Part shown: positions 60,101 through 63,739 of the stretch, piece after piece
Position numbering within the stretch: the stretch's first letter is position 1
Layout: each line of letters starts with the position of its first letter
NCBI GenBank assembly: GCA_036850595.1
Contig: CM072148.1
Location: 5,569,118 to 5,633,117, forward strand
From: Rhyacichthys aspro
Taxonomy: Eukaryota > Chordata > Actinopteri > Gobiiformes > Rhyacichthyidae
Length of the DNA: 64,000 nucleotides
Direction of reading: 5' to 3'
Notes under the pieces: generated by a model
Told to the model about the DNA's origin: nothing
Seen by the model: the letters and a program-made list of their open reading frames with translations, nothing else
Database searches by the model: none
Translations under genes and position numbers: made by a program

Positions 60101-60178
60101 GCCGCCTCCTCCTCCACGTCCCACAAACACTCCTTCCTGGCTTACCTGGGACTCACCGAGAGGGCCAAAACTGTGTGA
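1..60178 (+). CDS. znf827: Zinc finger protein 827, 3' part of spliced CDS (13 exons, 1069 residues in window)
   Basis: Nuclear multi-C2H2 zinc-finger DNA-binding protein. The 13 exons join with matching phases to 3210 nt ending in TGA at 60176-60178. Numbering residues from the window start, fingers lie at 58-78, 86-106, 117-137, 518-538, 546-566, 598-618, 630-651, 724-744, 752-772, 781-801, 808-828, 836-856, 864-885 and 893-913. All are C-x2-C-x12-H-x3-H except those at 630-651 and 864-885, which are H-x4-H. Only fingers 12-13 are joined by a classical TGERPF linker. Four psi-K-x-E motifs sit in the 138-441 linker. From memory, human ZNF827 is reported to recruit NuRD to telomeres in ALT cells and to bind single-stranded DNA; that is family knowledge, not shown here. 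The N-terminus (about 370 residues in human, by recollection) is upstream. The gene identity is firm; the exact fish species is unknown. Confidence 0.95.
140..2404 (+). other. znf827: Intron 1 (GT-AG, 2265 bp)
   Basis: Bounded by GTAATG at the donor and ctctccaag at the acceptor. It is mostly AT-rich, except for a conspicuously CpG-richer block at about 900-1375. In that block several overlapping ORFs are open on both strands, typical of GC-rich non-coding DNA rather than a gene. No protein family was recognised in those ORFs. The block may be a regulatory element. Confidence 0.8.
2405..2577 (+). CDS. znf827: znf827 exon 2: zinc fingers 1 and 2
   Basis: 173 nt, phase 1 in and phase 0 out, residues 47-104. 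It contains finger 1 (C58, C61, H74, H78) and most of finger 2 (C86, C89, H102). The last His of finger 2 lies in the next exon, so the intron splits the finger between K104 and V105. The linker HTGLKSHQC is a divergent Kruppel linker. The CGLVIKRKSYWKRHMVIH text is the most diagnostic ZNF827 sequence here. Read-through of the donor reaches a stop only at about 2695. Confidence 0.96.
2578..3500 (+). other. znf827: Intron 2 (923 bp) with (ACTAT)n microsatellite
   Basis: Donor GTGAGA, acceptor gtccaccag. Strongly AT-rich. Bases 3381-3429 hold a degenerate ACTAT/TATAC pentamer repeat, the complement of the pentamer that builds the large repeat in intron 11. Nothing else is recognisable. Confidence 0.85.
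3381..3429. repeat. Degenerate (ACTAT)n pentanucleotide microsatellite
   Basis: About 50 bases of repeated ACTAT with some TTACT variants, ending 71 bp before the exon 3 acceptor. Its reverse complement ATAGT is the dominant unit of the tandem repeat at 53640-54245. Confidence 0.75.
3501..3996 (+). CDS. znf827: znf827 exon 3: finger 3, SUMO-type motifs and first LLxKLS module
   Basis: 496 nt, phase 0 in and phase 1 out, residues 105-269. It begins with VHQHQDRGET, completing finger 2, then finger 3 (C117, C120, H133, H137). Next comes an acidic, Ser/Pro-rich linker with two psi-K-x-E sites, VKEE at 147-150 and IKEEP at 199-203. There is a Gly-Val repeat tract (GVGVGVGV) near 3880-3905. The exon ends in DITTKTATDLLIKLS (255-269), the first of three related C-terminal modules. 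It matches the human exon in architecture; the linker itself is weakly conserved. Confidence 0.93.
5281..5384 (+). repeat. Degenerate LINE/SINE 3'-end fragment
   Basis: The stretch reads like a decayed copy of the fish LINE/SINE 3' region with the sense: ACTGG..GGGTGT.CCCC.CCTTCTGCCC..AAGCTGGATAG..CCCAACTC, followed by an A-rich GAATGCATGAATGAA tail. Recognition is from memory of this common teleost motif. The copy is short and diverged, so the family cannot be fixed. Confidence 0.5.
8431..8560. promoter_or_regulatory. Candidate conserved enhancer, homeodomain-site cluster
   Basis: Six TAAT cores occur in 130 bp, including three copies of CATAATT at 8514-8520, 8521-8527 and 8539-8545 and an ATGCATAATT octamer-like string. 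The flanks are less AT-rich than the block, unlike simple AT decay. The function is inferred; conservation was not tested. Confidence 0.35.
9261..9329. repeat. 13-bp direct repeat containing CCAAT
   Basis: TACAACCAATCAG occurs at 9261-9273 and again at 9317-9329, a 56-bp step. Each copy holds a CCAATCA core (NF-Y-type). It may be a local duplication or paired binding sites. Confidence 0.5.
9973..9980 (+). promoter_or_regulatory. TATA-like element TATAAAAG inside intron 3
   Basis: TATAAAAG flanked by CC and GGGG is a textbook TATA context, with GC/GT-rich sequence (cgtcacaccc) about 85 bp upstream. No downstream ORF or exon convincingly follows, so it is only a possible cryptic promoter. Confidence 0.25.
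10963..11005 (+). mobile_element. piggyBac-type MITE end remnant nested in the preceding transposon
   Basis: TTAA followed by CCTTCCTGTCGTGTTCGGGTC and then CAAATCTGACCGA is the familiar fish TTAA-flanked MITE terminus. The inner part is an imperfect palindrome (CGGGTCAAATCTGACCGA). No matching right end was found, so this is a remnant or its partner has decayed. Confidence 0.5.
11170..11300. repeat. Impure (CA)n microsatellite
   Basis: About 130 bases of CACACA with CT, CCA and CAAAA interruptions, inside the transposon at 10738-11603. It is followed by A- and T-homopolymer-rich sequence to about 11560. Confidence 0.85.
13430..13510. promoter_or_regulatory. Candidate conserved non-coding block in intron 3
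   Basis: Balanced-composition sequence with an ATTGGATTA site and an AAATAATTCATTGAG site. It stands out from the surrounding low-complexity DNA and is not part of any recognised repeat. Regulatory status is inferred only. Confidence 0.22.
14180..14790. promoter_or_regulatory. Candidate enhancer cluster, CpG-containing with TAAT and nuclear-receptor sites
   Basis: A 0.6 kb GC-richer island in AT-rich intron. It contains GGTAATTACGG (about 14325), CTTCTAATTAGAGG (about 14410), TTGAAGGTCACC (about 14532; an ERR/SF-1-type extended half site) and CATCATTAATCAGAGG (about 14705). Overlapping ORFs on both strands are side effects of composition. Confidence 0.35.
15726..15739 (+). promoter_or_regulatory. 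X-box-like RFX site (copy 1 of 3)
   Basis: TTCGCCATGGCAAC matches the RFX X-box GTNRCC-AT-RGYAAC at all but the first base. It shares the 13-mer TCGCCATGGCAAC with sites at 21333 and 35049. Confidence 0.4.
17077..17160. promoter_or_regulatory. Candidate homeodomain-type enhancer block upstream of exon 4
   Basis: TCTAATTATTAATTATTCATCTAA packs three TAAT(T) cores, followed by complex sequence to about 17160. It lies 0.5 kb upstream of exon 4. Inferred from motif density. Confidence 0.28.
17695..17967 (+). CDS. znf827: znf827 exon 4: second SUMO/LLxKLS module
   Basis: 273 nt (91 codons), phase 1 at both ends, so skippable without a frameshift. Residues 270-360. It starts AANQ (as in human, LSAANQKE), then HLKEEPKVEE (psi-K-x-E at 283-286), a Pro/Gly-rich linker, and ends DISVKVASELLIKLS (346-360). 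No zinc finger. It is isolated between the two largest introns. The module duplicates the plan of exon 5 and the end of exon 3. Confidence 0.93.
19088..19320. mobile_element. DNA-transposon remnant, copy A
   Basis: Shares TCTTGTGTTTAATGCCTGTAGCGTT (about 19225-19250) and an upstream TTTTGTTG..GTAAAC..GTGA..AATGA stretch with 29090-29360. The two were compared by eye at roughly 70-75% over about 70 bases plus the 25-mer. No intact ends seen. Confidence 0.45.
21332..21345 (+). promoter_or_regulatory. Perfect RFX X-box (copy 2 of 3)
   Basis: GTCGCCATGGCAAC satisfies every position of GTNRCC(2N)RGYAAC. It sits in a GC-rich, CpG-bearing block (21170-21480) inside intron 4, next to CGGCGGGGGCGG (GC box). 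Confidence 0.5.
21890..21945. mobile_element. Short fragment of a GCTGCACAATAT-ended transposon
   Basis: CTGCACAATATCACGACATC resembles the left end of the element at 24503-25161. Only one end is visible. Confidence 0.35.
21981..22012. repeat. (TA)n microsatellite
   Basis: About 30 bases of alternating TA with one AACA interruption. Confidence 0.9.
23218..23340. promoter_or_regulatory. Candidate conserved block in intron 4
   Basis: Non-repetitive, GC-balanced sequence with GGGGCTAATTACGCCAGGC (about 23308) and neighbouring GCTAGCGCTTACC. It resembles vertebrate conserved non-coding elements in texture; not verified. Confidence 0.28.
24503..25161. mobile_element. MITE with 15-bp imperfect TIRs and degenerate internal tandem repeat
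   Basis: Left end TAGGGCTCCACAATA and right end TATTGTGCAGCTTTA are inverted copies matching at 12 of 15 positions; AGGGCTGCACAATAT ends are common in fish hAT-type elements. The interior 24780-25030 is a degenerate array of an AACATGAATATTGCAAT-like unit (about 17 bp). No clear target duplication and no ORF. Confidence 0.5.
28894..28952. repeat. 40-bp spaced direct duplication
   Basis: GGTTCTTATCCTTTTCACT occurs at 28894-28912 and 28934-28952 without mismatch, i.e. a recent local duplication with a 40-bp period. Confidence 0.8.
28980..29480. mobile_element. DNA-transposon remnant, copy B
   Basis: GGCCATTTACACAGCAACGT at the left and TCTTGTGTTTAATGCTTGTAGCGTT near 29330-29353 relate it to copy A at 19088-19320. 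The ATTTACAC..CAACG style is typical of fish non-autonomous hAT elements. Short ORFs inside encode nothing recognisable. Confidence 0.45.
29940..30240. promoter_or_regulatory. Candidate conserved regulatory block in intron 4
   Basis: A GC-balanced island in AT-rich intron with GATCCAATGATGG, CCTAGGTTACTCTTGG, CTGATTAGAGGATTAG and CCAATAAACCAG-like strings. It is not a recognised repeat and ORFs on both strands are unconvincing. Inferred regulatory. Confidence 0.28.
30844..31346. repeat. 14-bp direct repeat pair in AT-rich intron
   Basis: TTAGTATAGCCTCT at 30844-30857 and again at 31333-31346. The intervening sequence is AT-rich and unremarkable; the pair may mark the ends or remnants of an insertion. 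Confidence 0.3.
32945..33187 (+). CDS. znf827: znf827 exon 5: third SUMO/LLxKLS module
   Basis: 243 nt (81 codons), phase 1 at both ends, residues 361-441. It contains VKVKAEPMEVDPP (psi-K-x-E at 373-376), nearly identical to human IKEEPMEVD, then a Pro-rich linker with EKTEPM, and ends FSQDISVKMASELLFKLS (424-441). The donor context TCAG|GTATGA is the same as exon 4's. Linker exon without fingers. Confidence 0.94.
34126..34385. mobile_element. Fragment of the GGTAACACTTTATAATAA-type MITE
   Basis: Ends TTATTATAAAGTGCTACC at 34368-34385, the same terminus class as the element at 10738-11603. It is preceded by AT-rich text with TTATTAATGCTC and ACTACTAAACATTTACAAAGCATT characteristic of that family. 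The left end was not identified. Confidence 0.5.
34860..35295. promoter_or_regulatory. Intragenic CpG-island-like block, possible alternative promoter
   Basis: This is by far the most CpG-dense intronic stretch in the window, with GGTCGCGCGAGGGCC at the left and CCCGGCGACGGCCCGC at the right. It contains an X-box-like site at 35048-35061. It opens ORFs of 150-180 codons on both strands, which is expected of GC-rich DNA; none resembles a known protein. Promoter activity would make transcripts starting just upstream of exon 6. This is inference from composition. Confidence 0.4.
35048..35061 (+). promoter_or_regulatory. X-box-like RFX site (copy 3 of 3)
   Basis: ATCGCCATGGCAAC, one mismatch (first base) to the X-box, inside the CpG-rich block. 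Confidence 0.4.
37050..37104 (+). CDS. znf827: znf827 exon 6: 55-nt linker exon
   Basis: Phase 1 in, phase 2 out, residues 442-459. It encodes EKVSKANNHKDSNMVGKN, aligning with human EKVSKEHNHTKEN. Acceptor tctttttcag and donor ACAG|GTGAGG are strong. Small size makes it a candidate for regulated inclusion, but skipping it alone would shift the frame; exons 6 and 7 together are 156 nt and in frame. Confidence 0.88.
37105..37625 (+). other. znf827: Intron 6 (521 bp)
   Basis: Donor GTGAGG, acceptor gtgttttcgcag. AT-rich; nothing else seen. Confidence 0.88.
37626..37726 (+). CDS. znf827: znf827 exon 7: linker exon
   Basis: 101 nt, phase 2 in, phase 1 out, residues 460-493. It encodes PFLDECFRQSPFNSRSKS then a Ser/Ala-rich segment, aligning with human PFFSEDTFRQSPFTSNSK. 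Donor CACG|GTAAAA is moderate. FRQSPF is the conserved core; its function is unknown to me. Confidence 0.9.
38153..38169. repeat. Poly(A) homopolymer (17 A)
   Basis: Uninterrupted A run; no retroelement body recognised upstream. Confidence 0.9.
39190..39410. promoter_or_regulatory. Candidate conserved block A in intron 7
   Basis: Complex sequence with GAGGTTAATTAGCTTG (about 39298), CCAGTTAATGAAAATCTGATTGG (39338 on) and AAAGTTAATTCGCCC (about 39386): three TTAAT cores spaced roughly 45 bp apart. Short ORFs on the minus strand are not convincing. Confidence 0.32.
39680..40130. mobile_element. Probable fish DNA-transposon remnant
   Basis: CAGCTAAGCTAACGCTAAAC and a right edge GTGGAGCTTTAAGTAAC are phrases common in teleost MITEs. 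The left end and a target duplication were not found, so this is tentative. Confidence 0.3.
40477..40620. promoter_or_regulatory. Candidate conserved block B in intron 7
   Basis: CTCTAATAACACTAATTAAACCATTAACC followed by CTCTAATTGGCTTAATCACC gives five TAAT/TTAA-type homeodomain cores in about 75 bp of otherwise complex, GC-balanced DNA. Confidence 0.35.
43229..43366 (+). CDS. znf827: znf827 exon 8: zinc finger 4
   Basis: 138 nt (46 codons), phase 1 at both ends, residues 494-539. After an acidic Asp/Glu/Gly segment and AQWRLNEQLYPC comes finger 4 (C518, C521, H534, H538) with the RQQTLSRHLSLHT text identical to human. It could be skipped in frame, which would delete the whole finger. Read-through would add GERMLKVGNIFCL and stop. 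Confidence 0.96.
43367..46181 (+). other. znf827: Intron 8 (2.8 kb)
   Basis: Donor GTGAAA, acceptor ttttttttctgcag. It contains two diverged direct repeats (44931-44999, 45340-45400) and a CpG-bearing complex block at about 45530-45800 with a minus-strand ORF of no recognised identity. Elsewhere it is AT-rich. Confidence 0.85.
44931..45400. repeat. Pair of diverged direct repeats with CTCCATCTAGTGGT core
   Basis: GCTG..AGCTCAC..CTCCATCTAGTGGT.GGGAG occurs at 44931-44967 and 45340-45373. The flanks also share GCTAATC-type text. Probably two copies of a fish transposon family or a tandem duplication with a period of about 0.4 kb. Confidence 0.55.
46182..46353 (+). CDS. znf827: znf827 exon 9: zinc finger 5
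   Basis: 172 nt, phase 1 in, phase 2 out, residues 540-596. EERKYKC continues the finger 4-5 linker (HTEERKYKC). Finger 5 is C546, C549, H562, H566 (KCRANLNQHLTIH). It is followed by the conserved SVKLVSTDAEQIVSAVT linker and YYY before the donor CAG|GTAGTA. An in-frame TAG spans the donor, so intron retention would truncate immediately. Confidence 0.96.
46354..47690 (+). other. znf827: Intron 9 (1.3 kb)
   Basis: Donor GTAGTA, acceptor gttctgcgtccag. AT-rich without recognised elements. Confidence 0.88.
47691..47857 (+). CDS. znf827: znf827 exon 10: zinc fingers 6 and 7
   Basis: 167 nt, phase 2 in, phase 1 out, residues 597-652. Finger 6 is C598, C601, H614, H618; finger 7 is C630, C633, H646, H651 with H-x4-H spacing and three extra cysteines nearby. 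The intervening VDKEQWMFS matches human exactly. Exons 9 and 10 together are 339 nt and could leave the transcript in frame. Confidence 0.96.
48170..51860. repeat. Three patches of degenerate CTAAACCAGGA-like minisatellite
   Basis: Patches at 48170-48320, 50995-51130 and 51730-51860 are dense in variants of ACTAAACCCAGGACTAAA with an apparent 11-13 bp unit. This kind of decayed minisatellite is common in fish introns. The span given covers all three; the DNA between them is not part of the repeat. Confidence 0.4.
52431..52440 (+). promoter_or_regulatory. YY1-type motif in GC-richer block of intron 10
   Basis: CCGCCATCTT is the core YY1 consensus. The surrounding 52330-52660 is complex, GC-balanced, and includes CTCGTCTAATTCCC and GATCAATAAAAGC strings; possibly a conserved regulatory block. 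Confidence 0.25.
53146..53207 (+). promoter_or_regulatory. znf827: (TG)13 - branch point - T-tract acceptor of exon 11
   Basis: (TG)13 spans 53146-53171 and abuts CTAAC (53172-53176, a perfect branch-point consensus, A at 53175). A T-rich tract and ATCCAG at 53202-53207 follow. The layout matches the (TG)mTn acceptor of CFTR exon 9, whose repeat length controls skipping; the analogy is inference. Confidence 0.65.
53208..53411 (+). CDS. znf827: znf827 exon 11: serine-rich cassette-type exon with GC donor
   Basis: 204 nt (68 codons), phase 1 at both ends, residues 653-720. It encodes a Ser-rich linker (SSSLSALSDSLNSSEGGD) that aligns with human SSSSLSALSDSANSKDD, then an acidic DKNEK end. It has no GT donor in register: the boundary is AAAAAG|GCAAGA, a GC-AG intron, joining to GFECVFC as in human EKGFECVFC. 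A poor alternative GT six bases downstream (exon end 53417) would also keep frame, giving GKSFEC. The phase symmetry allows clean skipping. Confidence 0.9.
53412..54419 (+). other. znf827: Intron 11 (GC-AG, 1008 bp), mostly tandem repeat
   Basis: Donor GCAAGA, acceptor gttctctccag. About 600 of 1008 bases are the ATAGT/GTAGC repeat at 53640-54245. Confidence 0.88.
53640..54245. repeat. Pentanucleotide-based tandem repeat with 50-55 bp higher-order units
   Basis: Degenerate TAGTA/TAGTG/TAGCA pentamers fill the region. At the 3' end they are organised into higher-order copies beginning TGTACCCCAGCATAG at 54061, 54116, 54166 and 54221 (spacings 55, 50, 55; all multiples of five). The minus strand is stop-free over long stretches, because TAG reads as CTA there; the resulting Tyr/Leu/His-rich ORFs (53792-54103, 53967-54248) are artefacts. 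Confidence 0.92.
54420..54597 (+). CDS. znf827: znf827 exon 12: zinc fingers 8 and 9
   Basis: 178 nt, phase 1 in, phase 2 out, residues 721-779. Finger 8 is C724, C727, H740, H744; finger 9 is C752, C755, H768, H772, separated by LITRMFEC as in human. It ends HTVPSGGL plus two bases of Lys. The donor AA|GTAAGG, read through, spells Lys-stop (TAA at 54599-54601), so an unspliced 3' end would give a protein ending in GGLK. Confidence 0.96.
54977..55043 (+). terminator. znf827: Candidate intronic polyadenylation signals (two AATAAA)
   Basis: AATAAA at 54977-54982 and 55038-55043, 380-440 bp past the in-frame TAA at 54599. AATAAA is frequent by chance in AT-rich DNA. What raises this pair is the position after a ready-made stop and, from memory, the existence of a human isoform that ends at this same exon. 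Confidence 0.35.
58467..58517 (+). repeat. SINE/LINE 3' tail
   Basis: TGTGAAGCGCTTTGGGGCC..AGAGCAGATGAAAGGTGCTATTTAAATGTAA is a slightly decayed version of the GTAAAGCGCTTTG..AAAAGCGCTATATAAATGTAA tail shared by teleost SINEs and L2-type LINEs. The body upstream (58330-58466) may belong to the same element. Confidence 0.65.
58703..59207. mobile_element. 505-bp hAT-type MITE with 13-bp perfect TIRs
   Basis: CAGGGTTCCTACA at 58703-58715 and its exact inverse TGTAGGAACCCTG at 59195-59207. The CAGGGTTCC ends and internal AAGTATGGAAAAAGTA text are typical of fish non-autonomous hAT elements. An 8-bp target duplication is not clear (GTCCAAAT versus GTTAAATG, imperfect). It lies 100 bp upstream of exon 13 and has no ORF. 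Confidence 0.8.
59308..60178 (+). CDS. znf827: znf827 terminal coding exon 13: zinc fingers 10-14 and C-terminal tail
   Basis: 871 nt; the first base completes Lys780, the stop is TGA 60176-60178. Fingers 10-14: 781-801, 808-828, 836-856, 864-885 and 893-913, with TGERPF between 12 and 13. An acidic run (EEDEEEE), a Ser/Gly-rich stretch, SASQALQSVALS, LIPLTTLF and the terminal HSFLAYLGLTERAKTV follow; each of these last blocks has a close human counterpart. The exon is far GC-richer than the introns, so other frames are also open (59410-60252 +, 59572-60126 -) but spurious. Confidence 0.96.
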
Positions 60179-60755
60179 CTGTGAGCGCCCCCTCCCCTCA
60201 CTCCTCGGACACTGCGGGGGGTTTGTCTTTTCCAATCAGACCAGCAGAATAAGCTGGAGACAAACATATTGAAAAGATAAAAAACATTTATAAGAGAAAA
60301 GGCTGTACATGCTAAAGGCATTTATATCAAGAAGCTGCTTTTCTTATCAGTTCTATCAATTCAATTATTACTACTTCAGCTACTACTCTATTACTTTCTG
60401 TTTTTAAACGTCTGAATGACCCAGATCCGATTGCATTATACGAGGAAACTAACGTATCTCCGTTTTTATAGCTATTTTCTTTAGTCGTTTGACAATATAA
60501 AAGCTGAAAAAGACAAAAGAAAACTTGCAAGTGCTATATTTTAGTGCATTTTTTTGTCTATCGCTATTATGCATCAAAATAGCATGCCTGGTTCTGTGTT
60601 TCAACTAGCTTTGACGTCATTAGGAAGCTCAATTGGAAATATTCTCTCGAGTGTTAGCGGTGCAACGTGGACCGAAACGGAATGCTTCTCATCGGAGAAA
60701 AAGGCACGTTTCCAAAGCAACGCCTCAAACCACGCACTTACTTATTTATCAATCT

Positions 60756-60763
60756 TGTACATA
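60756..60763 (+). promoter_or_regulatory. znf827: Pumilio recognition element in 3' UTR
   Basis: TGTACATA fits the UGUANAUA consensus exactly and is on the sense strand, beside an AU-rich CTTATTTATC string. Confidence 0.4.
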
Positions 60764-61127
60764 GTTTTGTAGCCCCTCCCTTTCCCATGTTTTTTTTTGT
60801 TTGTTTATTTTCTTTTTTTGTATAAGGGTGAATCCATATTATGCATAACTGCTGCCTCATATCCCTCGTGTCTCAGAATCAATATTGATAGTTTTTGAAT
60901 AGTTTGTAGCTCACGGAAAATAAGCTGTGAACTCATTAAATCAGACTTTTATCAGAATGTTATTATAAAAGATGAAGTGTTGCGTTTGCACTCCCAGGTG
61001 AATAGTCCGAATAACTCGACAAGGTGAATCGTTATTGCTGAGACCGGGCGAATATGAGCACGGCGTTATATGCACAACTATGTATCACACATCTATACTT
61101 AGAGGAGATCTATGAGATAATTGTTTT

Positions 61128-61178
61128 TGTGGAGGTGACCGCCGTTGGGTTAAAGCCCACAGGAGCGGTCACCACAGG
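61128..61178 (+). other. znf827: Hairpin in 3' UTR
   Basis: GGTGACCGC at 61134-61142 pairs perfectly with GCGGTCACC at 61165-61173. With a 2-nt bulge the stem extends through TGTGG/CCACA. The 22-nt loop contains a further TGGG/CCCA pairing. The stem is GC-rich in an AU-rich UTR. No known RNA family was recognised. Confidence 0.55.
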
Positions 61179-61730
61179 CCGATTCAATGGTGCTTTTTGG
61201 AGCTTTTTGTAATTTTTTGTGTATAAAAGAAACAGAAAAAACTGTTCCAAAATGACTTGAATGAATGTATTTTTGTTTATGTACATGACAAAGTGATGCA
61301 GAAGTGTGAACAGGGACGTCCTCTGTTGCTGGTGAAGTCGGGAAAAGCTCGTGGTGGCCTTCTGTGTCGTTTTTTTATTTTGTTTTTCGTTTTGTCTTTC
61401 ATTTGTTTTGGGTTTTTTTTTTTTCAACTTTTGTACTGAGCCTTTTACATCATGACATTTTCTACTAACATTCATAGAAGACAAAAAGAGCTCCTGTTGG
61501 TGCAATGAAGAAGCAAAGCCATTCACTTTGTACAGCGCTGTGTGAAATGGCTTCTGCGACAGACGCCGGCAGACACGGTACTGCTTCACGACCCCCTCTT
61601 TCTTTTCTGTCAATCTTTTTGAGTTTTAATTGCACTTAATGTAGTTACACATAGAGCCAAAAGCACTTAAAACCCTGGTGTTCTTTTATTATTTGAAACT
61701 TCAATCCACAGAGTTAGCAAAATGAGTTAA

Positions 61731-62462
61731 GGCACTTTTCCACTGGGGCAGCACGGTATGGGTCGGGTCAGGACGGCACGCTTTTAGAGCTGTTTCAATA
61801 AAGGTACCAAGAATCACAAATAAGCAGAGTGGACTGTTTTGGTGACCCCTCTGCTGTTGGTTTAATAGGTGGTATTGGGAGGCGGAGCTAATAATAAAGA
61901 ATCCTTTTTACTTAAATTAAATTTGTCTTATTAAATTAAAATTACAACACGTTAAAGGTAAATTATTTTTTGACACTTATGACTATTTTTTAGCAAAAAT
62001 CCAGTTACATAAGATTAAAATCATATTTTGTGTTATTTTTTCTCAAGATTCCCCATCTCATCTTTATTTGGTCACCTCTCAGTTTATATTTCTTTGACAT
62101 AAAAAGTCTGTTTATTTGTTTTTTGACACATTTATTTTCTAAAACCCACTCAAATTACAACAAGATTTAAATTATGTTTATTACAGAATTGTCTACCCCA
62201 TCTTTAACTTTTGGTCATCCAAAATTGATAGCTTTTTACTTTGACAAAGTCTGGCTTTTGGTAAACATTTTAACTCTTGCTATATTTGTCAAACTTAAAC
62301 AAATTCCAGAAAATATTTTATGAAGGCGTTTTAAAAATTAACTTCCAATATGTTGTGGATATTGTCACTGTTCATGAAGCAGACACCATTCTCATGAACA
62401 CAAACAGCGACCCGTTCCAAACCGTGCCGACCCGTACCGTCCCAGTCAGTGAAAAGGTGGCC
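61731..62462. mobile_element. 732-bp TTAA-flanked MITE in the 3' UTR
   Basis: Left GGCACTTTTCCACTG..CACGGTATGGGTCGG and right CCGACCCGTACCGTCCC..CAGTGAAAAGGTGGCC are inverted, imperfect copies over about 50 bases. Flanks are TTAA (61727-61730) and TTAG (62463-62466), suggesting a TTAA target duplication (piggyBac or Kolobok style); the superfamily is not certain. The interior is AT-rich and non-coding. Confidence 0.65.
61797..61802 (+). terminator. znf827: AATAAA polyadenylation signal inside the MITE
   Basis: AATAAA 1.6 kb past the stop codon, lying 66 bases inside the left end of the element at 61731-62462. If used, the transcript end would be transposon-supplied. Confidence 0.35.
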
Positions 62463-63711
62463 TTAGTAGGTCGCTGGTGGAGAAAGTGTGAAATCAAACA
62501 GCCCTCACACTGAGCCCATACGCTGTGTGTGAAATACAATTTGCCTGAATTAGACAGTAGAGGTCAAGCTCACCCTGGGAACTAAAGGTCCCAGGCTAAA
62601 TTGTTAACGCCAATTTTGCACAGTGCTGCACTTTTTTTTGATTATGAAAATATGTATTTATCCGTTAATGCTCAAAACAAAGTATGTCTGCGAGAAAGAG
62701 CGGCATATTCATACAAGCATCTTATTTAGAAAGAAGCTTTACCCGTTTAACGATATCGAGCTTGTGTTCCTAAGTGGTCTTCAAGCCAAAACCCCTTATT
62801 TGTAAAGGGGTTGTTTTGTTTATTTTCCTTCATTTGTTTTATCATGCATGTTCTTATTCTGAATCATCTTTTGTTTAAAAAAGAATTGGACGCAGAAGAT
62901 TTCACAAGACCAAAATGTAAGCGGGATGTGATGTTAGGATCGAATCCGTCACGTCCCGGTCTGGAGCCATGCCTGGATTGTCTTTCCCATTACACTGCTG
63001 TTTGTTTGTTCCTCTTTGCTTTGTCAATGTCTGGCATGCCGTCTCTGGAAGCGAAAGGAGCATCCCTCGAACACACGCACGGTGTACTATCTCCGTTATC
63101 TTTTATACTCTAGTGCCACTTGGTGGAAGGAAACCACCAGAGACTTCTGAGAATGAGTCAAACGAATTGTCAGGGTCCAAAACAGAATTATTGCGAATGT
63201 GTCCACTCTTTGACACCTTTTGAACTGTCTGCCTTTTGTTATGGCTGCAACTCTAATTTGATGTAATGTTTGAGAAGGCAAACAGGGCTTTTGAAAACCA
63301 GTATTCATTAGCACTTATTTAAGTTGCCCAGTTAGAGCACAGCAATTTTTTTTGTTAAAGCTTGACTACCTTTTGTTAGCACTTCGGGGTATGCATGACA
63401 TTGGCCTCCTGTTCTTAGCACTTATTTAGTTAGCATCACTCTGCACTGTCTACAATCAGTTAGCTTTAAGTTCGGCTGTACTTTCTGAATAGTAAAGGCT
63501 CGACTATCTTCTATTTTGGCACTCGGTAAAGATTGGTATGTGCTGTACAAAGCTTTTTTTTATTACTCCATTGTTAAGGCTGTACAGGGTTGTGACGATA
63601 ACTGGTAAATAGATCATTTGTACTTTTTTTGGTTTTGTATTTGTTTTTTTCTTTGTTTGGCATTATTATTTTATGTTCAATTTGCCAGATCTAAATGTAA
63701 CAGGATTTGAA

Positions 63712-63717
63712 AGTAAA
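63712..63717 (+). terminator. znf827: Candidate distal polyadenylation signal AGTAAA
   Basis: AGTAAA variant followed about 26 bases later by the GT/T-rich TTTGTCTGTGTGTTTTTTT, the expected downstream element spacing. It gives a 3' UTR of about 3.55 kb. Confidence 0.4.
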
Positions 63718-63739
63718 GCTTACATCAGATATTACAACG

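Larger units (their letters stand above)
60179..63735 (+). other. znf827: Probable znf827 3' UTR (end uncertain)
   Basis: No splice signals or coding potential after the stop. Candidate polyadenylation signals are AATAAA at 61797-61802 and the variant AGTAAA at 63712-63717. It contains a Pumilio-type motif, a strong hairpin and an inserted transposon (see separate entries). ORFs in this stretch are short and unrecognised. The 3' limit is a guess from signals, not transcript data. Confidence 0.5.

Noticed and set aside
59410..60252. 280-codon + strand ORF overlapping exon 13, and the minus-strand ORFs there
   Set aside because: Out-of-frame shadows of the GC-rich terminal exon, which has 14-finger continuity and a matching human C-terminus.
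61110..61613. 167-codon minus-strand Lys/Thr-rich ORF in the 3' UTR
   Set aside because: Driven by T-rich UTR text (poly-Lys/Asn on the other strand); not conserved-looking.
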